Positions 63,619 through 64,000 of a stretch of 64,000 nucleotides of DNA are shown piece by piece. The position numbers were made by a program, and so were the translations under genes. The first letter of the stretch is position 1. The number at the start of each line of letters is the position of its first letter. The stretch covers positions 62,001-126,000 of the forward strand of contig NZ_KZ679056.1 in NCBI RefSeq assembly GCF_003024195.1, written 5' to 3'. The stretch is from Streptomyces dioscori. Lineage in GTDB: Bacteria; Actinomycetota; Actinomycetes; Streptomycetales; Streptomycetaceae. The notes under the pieces were generated by a model, which was given only the letters and a program-made list of their open reading frames with translations, searched no databases and was not told the DNA's origin.

Positions 63619-64000
63619 ATGACGTCACCCGCAGCCGCGTACGAACTCGCCCAGGTGAACATCTCCCGACTACAAGCCCCGCTGGACTCCCCGCAGTTGA
63701 AGGACTTCGTCGACGCCCTCGACCCGGTGAACGCGGTCGCGGACGCCGCCGACGGATTCGTCTGGCGGCTGCAGAGCGACGACGGCAACGCGACGGACGT
63801 GTCCGTCTTCGGCGAGGACTGGCTGATCATCAATCTGACGGTGTGGCGGGACAGCGACGCCCTCACCGCCTTCATGTACCAGGGGCAGCACCGCGAACTT
63901 CTCACCCGGCGGAACGAATGGTTCGAGCGGATCCGGGAGGCGATGACGGCCCTGTGGTGGGTGCCCGCCGGGCACCGGCCGACGGTGGCCGAGGCGGAGG
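63619..64000 (+). CDS. DUF3291 domain protein (3' end outside window)
   Basis: First 127 residues visible; the window ends in frame. MTSPAAAYELAQVNISRLQAPLDSPQL-type start, VWRLQSDDGNATDVSVF and NLTVWRDSDALTAFMYQGQHRELL match DUF3291, an alpha-beta domain related to antibiotic biosynthesis monooxygenase-like dimers. No ribosome site is obvious. Function unknown. Confidence 0.85.
   Translation, partial: MTSPAAAYELAQVNISRLQAPLDSPQLKDFVDALDPVNAVADAADGFVWRLQSDDGNATDVSVFGEDWLIINLTVWRDSDALTAFMYQGQHRELLTRRNEWFERIREAMTALWWVPAGHRPTVAEAE

Overview
The window is a piece of a high-GC actinobacterial chromosome, almost certainly Streptomyces. GC at third codon positions is very high, GTG and TTG starts are common, and start/stop overlaps (ATGA, GTGA) are frequent. 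There is a NucS mismatch endonuclease, a GH18 chitinase with the direct-repeat promoter typical of Streptomyces chitinases, an SCO5389-type protein, a DUF2550 protein beside the ATP synthase operon, and an NrtL (ArgS-like) protein. No species is claimed. Gene assignments come from reading the translated sequence and family knowledge; no search was run.

Layout. (1) 1-15.3 kb: an ABC exporter pair (first gene cut by the window edge), a zinc-ribbon-like small protein, an LLM flavin oxidoreductase, an SCO5389-family protein, nucS, a large P-loop ATPase with one membrane segment and a Ser/Thr/Pro tail, a STAS protein, a 3-hydroxybutyryl-CoA dehydrogenase, a PduO-type cobalamin adenosyltransferase, a membrane protein, a NarL-type two-component pair and a secreted chitinase (chiC type). 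(2) 15.3-42.3 kb: the conserved core, nearly all on the minus strand. Read in transcription order it is a response regulator, nrtL, lysA, hom, thrC, thrB, rho, an LCP protein, rpmE, prfA, prmC, a Sua5/TsaC protein, a phosphatase-like protein, a second glyA-like gene, a WecA/MraY-like transferase, atpI-BEFHAGDC and DUF2550. From memory, the order resembles Mycobacterium tuberculosis argS-lysA-thrA-thrC-thrB-rho-rpmE-prfA-hemK-sua5-rfe-atp, with nrtL in the place of argS. A tRNA-Arg(CCG) gene closes this block. (3) 42.3-53.8 kb: accessory DNA. It holds a lipoprotein, a gene remnant, a DUF4142 protein, a MarR regulator, and a sugar operon (MFS transporter, two GH35 beta-galactosidases, LacI regulator) whose upstream promoter carries a perfect LacI-type palindrome. 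One GH35 gene is split by an in-frame TAG. A cytochrome P450 gene is reduced to its middle and runs into a tandem-repeat array. (4) 53.8-64 kb: divergent ku and ligD-polymerase genes (end joining), a NERD protein, a dual-specificity phosphatase, a lipoprotein coupled to a histidine kinase with no regulator beside it, an SH3 protein, a SEDS/penicillin-binding protein pair and a truncated DUF3291 gene.

A dispersed repeat with core AGGGGCGCGGGGAACTGCGC recurs at seven places, each just 3' of a gene end and mostly between convergent genes. At four of them it is built into tandem arrays with unit lengths of about 36-42, 73-74, 105 and 51 bp. The most noteworthy items are a phosphatase-like protein whose nucleophilic cysteine is serine, NrtL at the ancestral argS site, an SHMT paralogue with altered active-site tyrosines, the broken beta-galactosidase inside an otherwise intact operon, and the long possible leader of rho. 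No single striking new multigene system was found.
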